Source: Fen-1273 sp963748405 (lineage in GTDB: Bacteria; Bacteroidota; Ignavibacteria; UBA10030; UBA6906). Taken from it: a stretch of 64,000 nt of DNA. The stretch's first letter is position 1, and each line of letters starts with the position of its first letter. The translations under genes and the position numbers were made by a program. Shown in pieces: positions 25,759 through 34,216 of this stretch. The stretch lies in assembly GCA_963748405.1 (NCBI GenBank), contig CAVVIT010000011.1:620001-684000 (forward strand), in the 5' to 3' direction. A model generated the notes under the pieces. That model saw nothing but the letters and a program-made list of their open reading frames with translations. It made no database searches and was not told the DNA's origin.

Positions 25759-26541
25759 ATGAAATACGAAGTCCAGGTTCTCAAGATGGGGCAGTGCCAG
25801 GTGCCGGGCCCGGAAGTGTACTGGATGAGCAACTGGGATGCGTGGGAGACGCTGCATTTCTGGATGGTGCTCATCCGCGGCGGGGGGAAGAACATCATCG
25901 TCAACACGGGCCCGCCGTCCGACCTCACCGGCCTGAATGCGGCCTGGAAGGAAGCGATCGACGAGCGGTCCGTGATGGTCCGTCAGGAGAGCGAGCGCCC
26001 GGCGGCCGCGCTCGCGCGCGTCGGCCTGAAGCCGCAGGACATCGACGCCGTTCTCATCACCCCCCTCCAGGCCTACGCGACGGGGAACATTCACCTCTTC
26101 ACGAATGCCGAGATCTGTCTCTCGAAGCGGGGATGGATCGAGGATTTCCACGCCCCCCGCTACCATATGCACATTCCGCGGAAGCTCCGCATCCCCGATG
26201 ATGTCCTCAGCTACTTGGAGATCACCGCGCCGGACAGGCTCCGGCTCCTCGAGGATGAGGACGAAGTGCTCCCGGGGATCCGGGCCTTCTGGACCGGCAC
26301 GCATCACCGCTCTTCGATGGCGTACGTGATCGATTCGGCGAAGGGGAACATCGTGGTGTCCGACTGTTTCTTCAAGTACAAGAACGTCGAAAGCATGATT
26401 CCCCTCGGCATCATGGAGAGCCTGGAAGAATGCATGCGGGCGTACGACAGGATCAGAAAAGAGGCGTCGGTTCTCCTTCCCCTGTACGATCCGCTTGTCC
26501 CCGGTCGGCTTTCCGGACAGGCGGAGGGGGGCAGGTCATGA
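25759..26541 (+). CDS. Metallo-beta-lactamase-fold (AHL-lactonase-like) protein lacking the metal-binding motif
   Basis: A 260-aa protein with the layout of N-acyl homoserine lactonases: VLKMGQC start, IIVNTGPP near 46-53 and AVLITPLQAYATGN near 98-110. In active lactonases this last segment is THLHxDHxGN; here all three His and the Asp are replaced (TPLQAYATGN). The later metal ligands are also altered: THHRSS at 181-186 keeps His residues but SDC replaces the usual GDA. The fold is clear, but zinc-dependent hydrolysis is unlikely. It may bind a ligand or have a different chemistry. CAGGAG precedes the ATG and its stop overlaps the next start (ATGA). Confidence 0.8.
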   Translation: MKYEVQVLKMGQCQVPGPEVYWMSNWDAWETLHFWMVLIRGGGKNIIVNTGPPSDLTGLNAAWKEAIDERSVMVRQESERPAAALARVGLKPQDIDAVLITPLQAYATGNIHLFTNAEICLSKRGWIEDFHAPRYHMHIPRKLRIPDDVLSYLEITAPDRLRLLEDEDEVLPGIRAFWTGTHHRSSMAYVIDSAKGNIVVSDCFFKYKNVESMIPLGIMESLEECMRAYDRIRKEASVLLPLYDPLVPGRLSGQAEGGRS

Positions 26542-27359
26542 ACGAGAGGGCGGCACTGCGCGACAGGTTCAGGGGGAAGGTCGCGATCGTGACGGGGGGC
26601 TCGGCCGGGATCGGCCTGGCCACCGTGCGCGAGCTCTGCCGGGAAGGGGCATCCGTCGCGCTGACGGGGATCGAGCCGGACATGGGGGCGGAGATCGAGA
26701 AGCGGCTGAAGGGCGAGGGGTTCGACATCCTCTTTCTCTGCGGGGACATGGCCGACGAGAAGTTTTGCCACGCGGTGGTTCGCCAGGCGCTCGAGAAGTG
26801 GAAGCGCGTGGACTTTCTCGTGAACAATGCCTTCTCCTTCGTTGCAAAGGGGCGCGACGCCGCGCGAAGCGACTGGGAGAGGACATTTCAGGTCGGTCCC
26901 ATCGCCTACGCGACGATGGCCGCCGCCGTTGCCGAACCGATGAAACGGGGGGGAGGAGGCGCGATCGTCAACGTCTCGAGCATTTCCGCCCGCATCGCGC
27001 AGCCGAACCGGTGGACCTACAACAGCGCGAAAGGCGCGGTGGAAAACCTGACCCGGTGCATCGCCCTCGACCTGGCGCCGTTCGGCATACGTGTGAACAG
27101 CGTCAGCCCCGGGTGGATCTGGACGCGCGAGGTCGAAAAGGCCGCGGGAGGGGACCGCGCCCGCTGGGAGCCTGTCTGGGGGGAATACCACATGCTCAGG
27201 CGTCTCGGTGAACCCGTCGAGGTCGCCGCCGCCATCCTCTTCCTGCTCAGCAGCGACGCCGCGTTCATTACCGGCGCCGACCTTCCCGTTGACGGAGGAT
27301 ACCAGGGACTCGGGAGCGAGGGGCTCGGGTCCACAAGCACGTTTGCCGGTTCGCACTGA
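26538..27359 (+). CDS. Short-chain dehydrogenase/reductase (SDR)
   Basis: A 273-aa classical SDR. The dinucleotide motif TGGSAGIG is at 19-26, the NNA motif is at 96-98, the catalytic Ser lies in VNVSSIS near 147-150, and Tyr161/Lys165 are in YNSAKG. The C-terminus ends in a long polar tail rich in Gly and Ser after the usual DGGYQ end. It probably oxidises or reduces a hydroxyl/keto group of the substrate handled by the surrounding cluster. ATG 26538 overlaps the upstream stop; no better start is seen. Confidence 0.9.
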   Translation: MNERAALRDRFRGKVAIVTGGSAGIGLATVRELCREGASVALTGIEPDMGAEIEKRLKGEGFDILFLCGDMADEKFCHAVVRQALEKWKRVDFLVNNAFSFVAKGRDAARSDWERTFQVGPIAYATMAAAVAEPMKRGGGGAIVNVSSISARIAQPNRWTYNSAKGAVENLTRCIALDLAPFGIRVNSVSPGWIWTREVEKAAGGDRARWEPVWGEYHMLRRLGEPVEVAAAILFLLSSDAAFITGADLPVDGGYQGLGSEGLGSTSTFAGSH

Positions 27360-27381
27360 CAGCCCCGCCCACCCCCTTCCC

Positions 27382-28661
27382 ATGGCCACCGTTCGATTTC
27401 CGTATGAAGGCGTGCAACCGATGGAGGTCCCCGACCGGAACCTCCTGGGGATCTTCTCCCCCCCGGAGGGATGTCCTCACGTCCGGAAGCGGAGATCCTC
27501 TCCGATGCGATGGAGCACCCCATCGGTGCTCCCCGGCTCCGGGATGCTCTTGCGGGAAAACGGAACGTCCTCATCGTCTCCGACGACCATCACCGGCCGA
27601 CTCCCGTCAGGGCGATGCTCCCCCACGTTCTCGGAGAAATCCGCTCGGCCGGGATTCCCGACCGCTCCGTCGAGATCGTGATGGCCCTCGGCTCCCACCG
27701 CGCGATGACGGAAGCCGAAATGCGCGAGAAGCTGGGATCCGGCATCGTCGACAGGTTCCGCGTGACGAACCACGAATGGACGAACCCGGACAACCTCTAT
27801 TTTGCCGGCCGGGTACCCCCCGGGATCGACGTCTGGGTAAACCGGAAGATGCGCGAGTTCGATTTCATCGTCGGCCTGGGGCAGATCATGCCGATGGACG
27901 TCTGCGGGTTCACGGGCGGCTGCAATATCATCATCCCCGGGCTGTGCGGCCCGAAGACGAGCGCGGATTTCCACTGGGTGCGCGTGGGGATCCCCGCGGC
28001 GGAGGTCGTCGGCAGAAGGGAGAATGCCATCCGGGAGGCGATCGACAATTCTGCGATGGCCGCCGGGCTCACCGCCATCCTGAACGTTGTCCTTGACGGC
28101 GGGGGGGAGATCGGCGCGGCGGTGTACGGCCACCCCGTCGAAGCGCACAGGAAGGGGGTTCCGCAGGCGCTCGCGGCGCACACGGTCGAGATTCCGTCAA
28201 AGGCGGACATCGTCGTGGCGGACGGGTATCCCTTCGACATCGAATTCTGGCAGGTCAACAAGGCACTGGACAACGCGTCGCTGGCGGTCCGGGACGGCGG
28301 CGTCGTCATCGTCGTGTCGCCGTGTTACGAGGGGCTTTCCGTGACCCACGGCGAGATCATCCGGCGGATCGGCTACCGGTCAACGAAAGAGATACTCCGG
28401 CGTGTCGAGGAGGGAGAGTTCACGCACAGGGTCGCGGCGGTCCACATGATCCAGGTCGCGGAAGCCACGATCGAGAGGCACGTGACGTGCATACTCGTTA
28501 CCGGCGGAATTCCCGCGGACGTCGTCCGCGCAGTCAACCTGGAGTATGCCCCGGACCCGCAGGCGGCGCTCGCGATGGCCTTCGGCATCGCCGGCCCGGA
28601 GGCGCGCGTGGCTGTGCTGAACCGCGCCTCTGAAACGTTACCACTCATACAGGAGCATTGA
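27382..28661 (+). CDS. LarA-like (DUF2088) protein with an N-terminal frameshift and lacking pincer-binding residues
   Basis: The conserved body starts at ATG 27471 (396 aa), but the family N-terminus (MATVRFPYEGVQPMEVP) is encoded in another frame from ATG 27382. The frames would join if the C7 run at 27458-27464 had one more base, so a frameshift or a sequence error is likely. LarA family marks are SDDHHRPTP (Arg kept), GSHRAMT and GFTGGCNIIIPG. In lactate racemase the lysine that holds the nickel-pincer cofactor and a catalytic His lie in HxxxGFSGGxK; here they are Asn (N152 in the short form) and Met. It is therefore unlikely to be a lactate racemase. No larB, larC or larE is nearby. Confidence 0.75.
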
Positions 28662-28666
28662 GGTCG

Positions 28667-29413
28667 ATGGAACTCAAAGACAGCGTCGCGGTCATTACGG
28701 GTGCGGGGGGGGCGATAGGCCGTGCGACGGCCCTCCTGCTCGCCGCCGAAGGGGCCTCGGTGGTCCTTGCCGATGTCAGGAAAGAAGGGATCGGGGATGT
28801 CGCCCGGCGCGTGAAGGACCTCGGAGGGAAGGCGGCCGCCGTCGTCATGGACGTCGCGGACGAAGCCGACGTGCTCGGCCTCGTGCGCACGACGCTCGAC
28901 ACGTTCGGGACGTTGGACATTCTCGTGAACAACGCGGCGATTTCGCTGGAGACGCCGATCCTCGACATCCGGGCCGCCGACTGGGATCGCGTCATGGCGG
29001 TGAACCTCCGGTCCGTCTTCCTGCTTTCGCGGGAAGCATTCCGCGTCATGAAAGAACGCGGAAAGGGGAAGATCATCAGCATGGCCTCCGCGTCGGCGAA
29101 GATCGGCGGTCTCGTCGTCGGCGCGCATTATGCGGCGAGCAAGGCCGGTGTCATCTGCTTCACGAAGAGTCTTGCGCTGCAGGCGGCCCCGTTCGGGATC
29201 AACGTGAACGCGGTCTGTCCCGGGCCGACGAAGACGCCGATGACGGACGCCTGGGGGGAAAAGGCGAACGTGGAATTTGCGGCGAAGATCCCCTTCAAAC
29301 GGTATGCGGAACCGGAGGAGATCGCCCAGGCGGTCCTGTTCCTCGCCTCCGCCCGGTCCCGGTACGTGACCGGAGAAATCCTTGATGTGAACGGCGGTTT
29401 TATCATGGACTAG
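28667..29413 (+). CDS. Short-chain dehydrogenase/reductase (SDR)
   Basis: A 248-aa SDR of the FabG-like type. TGAGGAIG is at 11-18, NNA at 88-90, the catalytic Ser in SMASASA near 138-144, and Tyr155/Lys159 in YAASK. The end is DVNGGF, typical of the family. I chose ATG 28667 with GAGG just upstream; a TTG at 28658 overlaps the previous gene. It lies between the LarA-like gene and the E1 dehydrogenase, suggesting a two-dehydrogenase pathway ending in a 2-ketoacid. Confidence 0.9.
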   Translation: MELKDSVAVITGAGGAIGRATALLLAAEGASVVLADVRKEGIGDVARRVKDLGGKAAAVVMDVADEADVLGLVRTTLDTFGTLDILVNNAAISLETPILDIRAADWDRVMAVNLRSVFLLSREAFRVMKERGKGKIISMASASAKIGGLVVGAHYAASKAGVICFTKSLALQAAPFGINVNAVCPGPTKTPMTDAWGEKANVEFAAKIPFKRYAEPEEIAQAVLFLASARSRYVTGEILDVNGGFIMD

Positions 29414-29416
29414 AGA

Positions 29417-31591
29417 ATGAAGAAGACAGCTCTCAACGTTGAAACGTTCTTCCAGGAATGGCACTCGGATCCGAACGACCTGCGGGCTCTGCCTCCCGGG
29501 ACCGCGGCGCGGATGTGGTTCGATATCGCGCTCATTCACGAGTTCGAGCACGCGCTCCTGCGCCTGAAGGCCGACGACTGCCTCTGGGGTCCCGTTCACA
29601 CGAGCGTCGGGCAGGAGGGGGTCGCCGCCGGTGTCGTGGCCGCGCTGCGGAAGACCGACAAGATGGTGGCGACGTACAGGGCGCACCACGAGTTTCTCTC
29701 GAAAGCCATGCAGTTCGTCCTCCCCGACCGGTGGAATCCGGCGGGCGGGGCGCTTCCCGCGGCCGGCCAGGACGTGATCGACAGGGCGCTCGCGGAGATC
29801 ATGGGGCTCGCCGCAGGGTACTGTGCGGGACGCGGCGGATCGATGCATCTGCGGTATGCGGAGGCGGGGTTTCTCGGCTCGAACCCGATCGTCGGCGGCG
29901 GCATACCGCTTGCGGCGGGAGCGGCGTACGCGGAGAAGTTCCGGAAGACCGGGAACATCGTCGTCTGCTTCTTCGGCGACGGCGCGACGAACATCGGATC
30001 GTTCCACGAAGCGTGCAACCTGGCGGGGCTCTGGGGGCTGCCGCTGGTCTGCTTCATCGAAAACAACGCGTACGCCGTCGCGACGCCTCTCCGGCAGGCC
30101 TGCGCGATCGAAGATCTCTACGTGCGGGCGGCCTCCTACGGGATGAAGGGCTACAGGGTCGACGGGAACGATGTCGCCGGGATCCACGGTCTCCTGTCGG
30201 CCGTCTCCGCGGAAATCCGCGCCGGGGGGGGGCCCTGCCTCATCGAGGCCCGGTGCTACCGGAGATACCATCATGCCGGGGATCAGCCCGGAAGCGCCTT
30301 CGGCTACAGGACGAAAGAGGAAGAGGCCGGGTCAAGGGAAAAAGAAGTTGTCACCGCGTTTCCGCGGGACCTTGCCTCCTCCGGAGTCCTTCCGGAAGGG
30401 GAGATCGATCGCATACGGACTCTCGCGCGGGAGGCGGTCGGCCGTGCTGTGGATGCGTGCACGGAAGCCGGGACGCCCCGCAGGGTCAGGGCCGGCCTCT
30501 GGCCGTCTCTGGAGACAGTGGAGACGGGTCTCCGGAGCAGCGGCGGGGAATGGAAGGGAGTAAAGTTCTCCGAGAGAAACGACTTCAGCGCATTCGAGCC
30601 GATGCGCTATTCCAACGCGATTGCCGGTGTAACGGGGAGGTGGCTTGAAAAGAACGGCGAAACGATCGTGCTGGGTGAGGACGTGGCGAACTTCGGCGGG
30701 GGAGCGTACGGCGCGACGAAGAACCTGGCCGCGCTGTACGGGGGGCGCGTACTGAACACGCCGATTGCGGAAGCAGGGTTCACGGGGATGGGGCTCGGCA
30801 TGGCGATGTCGGGAATGAAGCCGGTCGTCGAGATCATGTTCCCGGATTTTGCTCTCGTGGCCGCCGATCAGATGTTCAATCAGATCGGGAAAGCGCGCCA
30901 TATGTACGGCAACACCACCGACCTCCCGATTGTCGTCCGCACGCGGGTGGCGATCGGCTGCGGGTACGGCGGGCAGCATTCGATGGACCCGGTGGGGCTC
31001 TACAGCCTGTTCCCCGGCTGGCGCATCGTCGCCCCGTCGGACAGCTTCGAGTACATCGGCCTGTTTAATTCGGCGATGATCTCGAACGACCCCGTCCTCG
31101 TCATCGAGCATCACTCGCTGTACGCGAAGGACTTCCCCGTCCCGGCGGGAAACCTGGACTACTGCATCCCGTTCGGGAAGGCCCGCGTCGTCGCCGAAGG
31201 GACCGACGTGACGCTTCTCGTGTACGGGTCGCTTGTCGGGAGGTGCGAACAGCTCCTGCCGAGGTTCAGCGCCGCGGGGATCTCCGTCGACCTCATCGAC
31301 ATGAGGACGCTCGACCTTCCCGGAATCGACTATGCGACGATCGGCGCCTCGCTCGGAAAAACCGGCGCACTGGTGATCGCGGAGGAGGCCCCCGCGAGCC
31401 AGTCGATAGGCTCCGCGGTGTCCGCGTCGATCATGGAGCGGTTTTTCGAATCTCTTGACGCGCCGGTGACGCGCGTGACATCCCTGGACATCCCCCTGCC
31501 GGTGTCGCGGGTTCTTGAGCGCGAGACGATGATCAGCGACGAGAAGATCTTCCATGCGACGGCGGCGGTTGCGGCGAGAATGCGTCCGTAA
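29417..31591 (+). CDS. Fused E1 alpha/beta 2-ketoacid dehydrogenase (thiamine diphosphate)
   Basis: A 724-aa single-chain E1. Residues about 30-360 are the alpha part with the TPP motif GDGATNIGSFHEACNLAG starting near 187 and the N in ENNAY; residues about 390-724 are the beta part (MRYSNAI, LGEDVANFGGGAYGATKNL, NTPIAEAGFTGMGLG, QIGKARHMYG). It decarboxylates a 2-ketoacid and transfers the acyl group to a lipoyl E2. Pyruvate, acetoin or branched-chain substrates are all possible. No E2 or E3 gene is in the window. The gene starts 4 bases after the SDR stop and ends the cluster. Confidence 0.92.
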   Translation: MKKTALNVETFFQEWHSDPNDLRALPPGTAARMWFDIALIHEFEHALLRLKADDCLWGPVHTSVGQEGVAAGVVAALRKTDKMVATYRAHHEFLSKAMQFVLPDRWNPAGGALPAAGQDVIDRALAEIMGLAAGYCAGRGGSMHLRYAEAGFLGSNPIVGGGIPLAAGAAYAEKFRKTGNIVVCFFGDGATNIGSFHEACNLAGLWGLPLVCFIENNAYAVATPLRQACAIEDLYVRAASYGMKGYRVDGNDVAGIHGLLSAVSAEIRAGGGPCLIEARCYRRYHHAGDQPGSAFGYRTKEEEAGSREKEVVTAFPRDLASSGVLPEGEIDRIRTLAREAVGRAVDACTEAGTPRRVRAGLWPSLETVETGLRSSGGEWKGVKFSERNDFSAFEPMRYSNAIAGVTGRWLEKNGETIVLGEDVANFGGGAYGATKNLAALYGGRVLNTPIAEAGFTGMGLGMAMSGMKPVVEIMFPDFALVAADQMFNQIGKARHMYGNTTDLPIVVRTRVAIGCGYGGQHSMDPVGLYSLFPGWRIVAPSDSFEYIGLFNSAMISNDPVLVIEHHSLYAKDFPVPAGNLDYCIPFGKARVVAEGTDVTLLVYGSLVGRCEQLLPRFSAAGISVDLIDMRTLDLPGIDYATIGASLGKTGALVIAEEAPASQSIGSAVSASIMERFFESLDAPVTRVTSLDIPLPVSRVLERETMISDEKIFHATAAVAARMRP

Positions 31592-31625
31592 AATTCTCTC
31601 TCTCCGGATCTCCGGCCCGGCGGTG

Positions 31626-32368
31626 TCAGTGGAATCCCAGGAACAGGGGGAGACGGTCGAGGGCGTTGGTGCTCCATCCGGGCGCGTCCCTCAGGACGAG
31701 CGTGACGGAGGATCCGCCGTCGAGGTTCATCACGTCCAGTCTTCCCCCTGGAACACGCTCAGCCGGCGCAGCCACGCTCCGAGCTCCCCGAGGGTCACCC
31801 GTTCCGTGACGCTGACGAAGTAGCACTTCGTATGGTCGAGTGTGGCGAGGAGCGTTCTCGCGTGGCTGCCGGATCCGTTGATCGACGAGCGGACCAGGTC
31901 CTCCCTGACGATCCCTCCTTCGATGAGAAGCGGTCCCGACTGAAATTCCACGGTGTGCGGGTCTCGCCCGGGGGTGAACGACCCTGCGGGGAAGAACTCG
32001 ACGGTTCGCGCCGCGCCGTTGATCCGTACGATGTGCGTCAACTGTCTGTCGGGGGTTTCGGGGGAAATGACCCGGCCGTACATCGCAAGGAGGCCGGCGT
32101 GCTTCGCGTCCCCCCGGACGCCGCTGAAGTACGACCCGTTGATCAGGCCGCGGAGGTTTTCCCTCCGTGCGACGGAATCGGCAGCGGCGGCATTCTGCGG
32201 TATGTACAGGAAGACGAGCGTGTCAGGGACGCTGACGATGATGGCGGCCGGTGACTTCCACGACATGAACGTGACCGTCCCGATACTGATCGTCGTATCG
32301 GGGAGAATCGGCCCGTCTCCGCCGGGTCCGGATTGCCGCGCGCGTGAGGCGGAGGGATCCGCGGGCAT
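31626..32368 (-). CDS. Phosphodiester glycosidase (NAGPA-like) exported protein, frameshifted
   Basis: The main frame (32368 to 31730, 212 aa) carries a NAGPA/DUF2233-type domain: LINGSYFSG near residue 75, then QSGPLLIEGG and HARTLLAT. It ends abruptly as GEDWT. The missing family C-terminus, VMNLDGGSSVTLVL, continues in the next frame to 31626. Adding one G in the G5 run (C5 at 31744-31748 on the plus strand) restores the frame. A GTG at 32408 in yet another frame encodes a hydrophobic stretch like a signal peptide, so the N-terminus may also be affected. The family removes sugar-phosphodiester caps; its substrate here is unknown. Confidence 0.7.
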
Positions 32369-32436
32369 CGAGCAGCATCAGCATCATGAGGCACACGGGC
32401 GTTTTCACCGGGGAATCATGCGGAGTGTGAGTGTAT

Positions 32437-32456
32437 GGCCTCCTGAGAAGGAGGCC
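32437..32456 (-). repeat. Hairpin in the leader of the phosphodiester glycosidase mRNA
   Basis: GGCCTCC and GGAGGCC form a perfect 7-bp stem with a 6-base loop, beginning about 8 bases after the predicted minus-strand start of transcription. On the minus strand the distal arm contains a GGAGG, so the structure could hide a ribosome-binding site. Confidence 0.55.
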
Positions 32457-32470
32457 GGCAATGCGGTCGA

Positions 32471-32499
32471 AAGATAGGTGACCTGCCCTGCATTGTCAA
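32471..32499 (-). promoter_or_regulatory. Predicted promoter for the phosphodiester glycosidase gene
   Basis: On the minus strand TTGACA (32499-32494), 17-base spacer, TATCTT (32476-32471). Back to back with the plus-strand promoter at 32513, with 13 bases between the -35 boxes. Confidence 0.7.
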
Positions 32500-32520
32500 C
32501 GCGGCCCCACAGTTGACAAT
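32492..32520. promoter_or_regulatory. Inverted repeat joining two divergent -35 boxes (possible operator)
   Basis: ATTGTCAAC (32492-32500) and GTTGACAAT (32512-32520) form a perfect 9-bp inverted repeat with an 11-base centre. Each arm contains the -35 box of one of two divergent promoters, so a dimeric regulator bound here could control both genes. Confidence 0.45.
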
Positions 32521-32541
32521 CGCCGGGGGGGGTGGTACATT
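32513..32541 (+). promoter_or_regulatory. Predicted promoter for the PEGA-domain gene
   Basis: TTGACA (32513-32518), a 17-base spacer containing a G8 run, and TACATT (32536-32541). The transcript would begin near 32548. Confidence 0.75.
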
Positions 32542-32556
32542 AGTCCATGTTCCTTC

Positions 32557-32592
32557 AAATCCGGCACTGTCGAGTGACAGCGGCCGGATTTT
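32557..32592 (+). terminator. Terminator-like hairpin in the 5' leader of the PEGA-domain gene
   Basis: A 9-bp stem (AAATCCGGC with GCCGGATTT) plus an inner 5-bp stem (CTGTC with GACAG) around a GAGT loop, followed by T5-C-T5. It begins about 9 bases after the predicted transcription start and precedes the ribosome-binding site, so it is placed like an attenuator or a 5' stabiliser rather than a gene-end terminator. Confidence 0.6.
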
Positions 32593-32613
32593 TCTTTTTG
32601 AGGAGAACGATGT

Positions 32614-33789
32614 ATGCCCAGGCCCGTGCATTTTTTGTTTTGCTTCCTCTGCCTGAGTCTCCCGGTCCGGGCGGCGCTCGCGCTGCCGGGTGCGGGGACG
32701 GACACGAACACCGTCGGAGCTCTGACGGTATCGTCGGTTCCCCCGGAGGCCGATGTGTTCATCGACGGGAAGATGGTGGGGCGGACTCCCGTTCAGCTTC
32801 CGCGCGTCCCTGCCGGCATCAGAATGCTGCGCGTGGCGAAATCGGGCTTCTGCGATTTTTCCGATTCGGTGATCGTGATGGAAGGTCTCTCCGTTGACCG
32901 CGCCGTCCGGCTCGATTCGGCCTGCGGCCTCATCGTGCGATCGGACCCGGACAGCGCGGCGGTGTACGTGGAGAATGTGCTCGTCGGAAGATCGCCGTTG
33001 AGAATCTCCAACCAGAAGGCCGGTTGGAAGACCGTCAAGGTCATGAAGGTGAACAGCGCTCCCTGGGAGGACTACGTGTACGTCGCGGCGGGAGCGACGG
33101 TCACCGTCAACGCAAAGCTCAAGAGCAAGTTCGGTTCCCTGTCGATGTACGTGTTCTCGGACGACGTGGACGTTCTCGTGGACGGGAAGACCGCCGGGAG
33201 GGGATCGCTGACCGACTACATGATCCCGGGGGGGATGCACGAGATCGGCGCGAGGAGCGCCGACGGGTCGCGGACCGTGTCGGAAACCGTGTACATACTC
33301 CCGGGAGAATCGGTGCACTGGCAGGCGCGGCTGGGAGAACGCTCGATGAAGCCGTTCTTCACGTCGATGGCCCTGCCGGGGCTCGGCCAGGTGCTCAACG
33401 GGTCTCCGGCGAAGGGGTTCATCATCATGGGGGGCTTCGCGGCGGCGGGCGTGTTCACCCTTGTCGCGCATATTCTCTACGAGGGGGACGTCAGCCAGTA
33501 TAACGACGCCCTCGGTCCGTACAGGAACGCTTCCAATGAGCCTGCCGCACTGAGCGAAGGGGCCCACGTCTCTTCGCTGTATGACAAGCTCCACAGCGCC
33601 TACAGGCTCCGGACGGACGGATGGATCGGGGCCGGGGCGATCTACCTTTACTCGCTTGTCGATGCTCTCCTGAATCACTCGACGGTCAACACGTTGTCCC
33701 AGACCGCCATGGAATCAACGGGGCGGACAGGTCCCGATCTGGCGGTCTCGGAGTCGGGGGGCCGCGTGACATTTCGAATCACATTCTGA
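32614..33789 (+). CDS. PEGA-domain exported protein
   Basis: A 391-aa protein with a signal peptide (MPRPVHFLFCFLCLSLPVRA), then PEGA repeats: SVPPEADVFIDGKMVGRTP near 42-60, RSDPDSAAVYVENVLVGRSP near 107-126, and a third, weaker one near 180-200. The second half has two hydrophobic segments and the pattern PGLGQVLNGSPAKG, as in DUF5683-type membrane proteins. PEGA domains are probably cell-wall or carbohydrate-associated. GAGGAG 8-9 bases upstream supports ATG 32614 over an out-of-frame ATG at 32610. A lipoprotein gene follows after 13 bases. Confidence 0.82.
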   Translation: MPRPVHFLFCFLCLSLPVRAALALPGAGTDTNTVGALTVSSVPPEADVFIDGKMVGRTPVQLPRVPAGIRMLRVAKSGFCDFSDSVIVMEGLSVDRAVRLDSACGLIVRSDPDSAAVYVENVLVGRSPLRISNQKAGWKTVKVMKVNSAPWEDYVYVAAGATVTVNAKLKSKFGSLSMYVFSDDVDVLVDGKTAGRGSLTDYMIPGGMHEIGARSADGSRTVSETVYILPGESVHWQARLGERSMKPFFTSMALPGLGQVLNGSPAKGFIIMGGFAAAGVFTLVAHILYEGDVSQYNDALGPYRNASNEPAALSEGAHVSSLYDKLHSAYRLRTDGWIGAGAIYLYSLVDALLNHSTVNTLSQTAMESTGRTGPDLAVSESGGRVTFRITF

Positions 33790-33802
33790 AAGGGAATGAC
33801 CT

Positions 33803-34216
33803 ATGGCGGGAATTTCCCTGCGGTCCGCGCTCGCGGCCTCGTGGATGGTTCTTCTCCTGGCGGGGTGCGACGCGATCGTCACCGGCCCGGCGCGGGATAA
33901 TCCGAAGGATCCCGGTTCTCCGGTCTGGACGACCCAGCGGCCGTTCATCTACAGCGTCGTGAAAACGACGGACAACAAGATCCAGGTGAGCTGGTCCTGT
34001 TCCACGCCCTACGGGGTCTCTTTCAGGGTCGAACGGCGGATCATGAACACCGCCGCGTACACGCTGATCGGGACAGTTCCCGGATCGGCGGCGACCAATA
34101 TCTTCATCGATGCCACGGGCCCCCCGGTGGGATTCACCTACGGCTACCGCGTCGGCGTCGTGGGTTCGGCCGGCGCCGTGACCTATTCGTACGATTTTCC
34201 CATCGATATCTTCTGA
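33803..34216 (+). CDS. Small lipoprotein with a fibronectin-type III-like domain
   Basis: A 137-aa lipoprotein: signal sequence with lipobox LAGC near residue 22, a DNPKDPGSP linker as often seen after lipidated Cys in FCB bacteria, then a single beta-sandwich with VSWSCSTPYGVSFRVERR and a Y-G-Y-R-V-G-V-V-G segment typical of FN3 domains. It is likely cotranscribed with the PEGA gene. Its end overlaps the opposing GyrI-like remnant by 34 bases. Confidence 0.7.
   Translation: MAGISLRSALAASWMVLLLAGCDAIVTGPARDNPKDPGSPVWTTQRPFIYSVVKTTDNKIQVSWSCSTPYGVSFRVERRIMNTAAYTLIGTVPGSAATNIFIDATGPPVGFTYGYRVGVVGSAGAVTYSYDFPIDIF

Noticed and set aside
27458..27464. C7 tract as a phase-variation switch
   Set aside because: A second G/C homopolymer frameshift in the same window makes a sequencing indel at least as likely; nothing in the sequence favours a switch.
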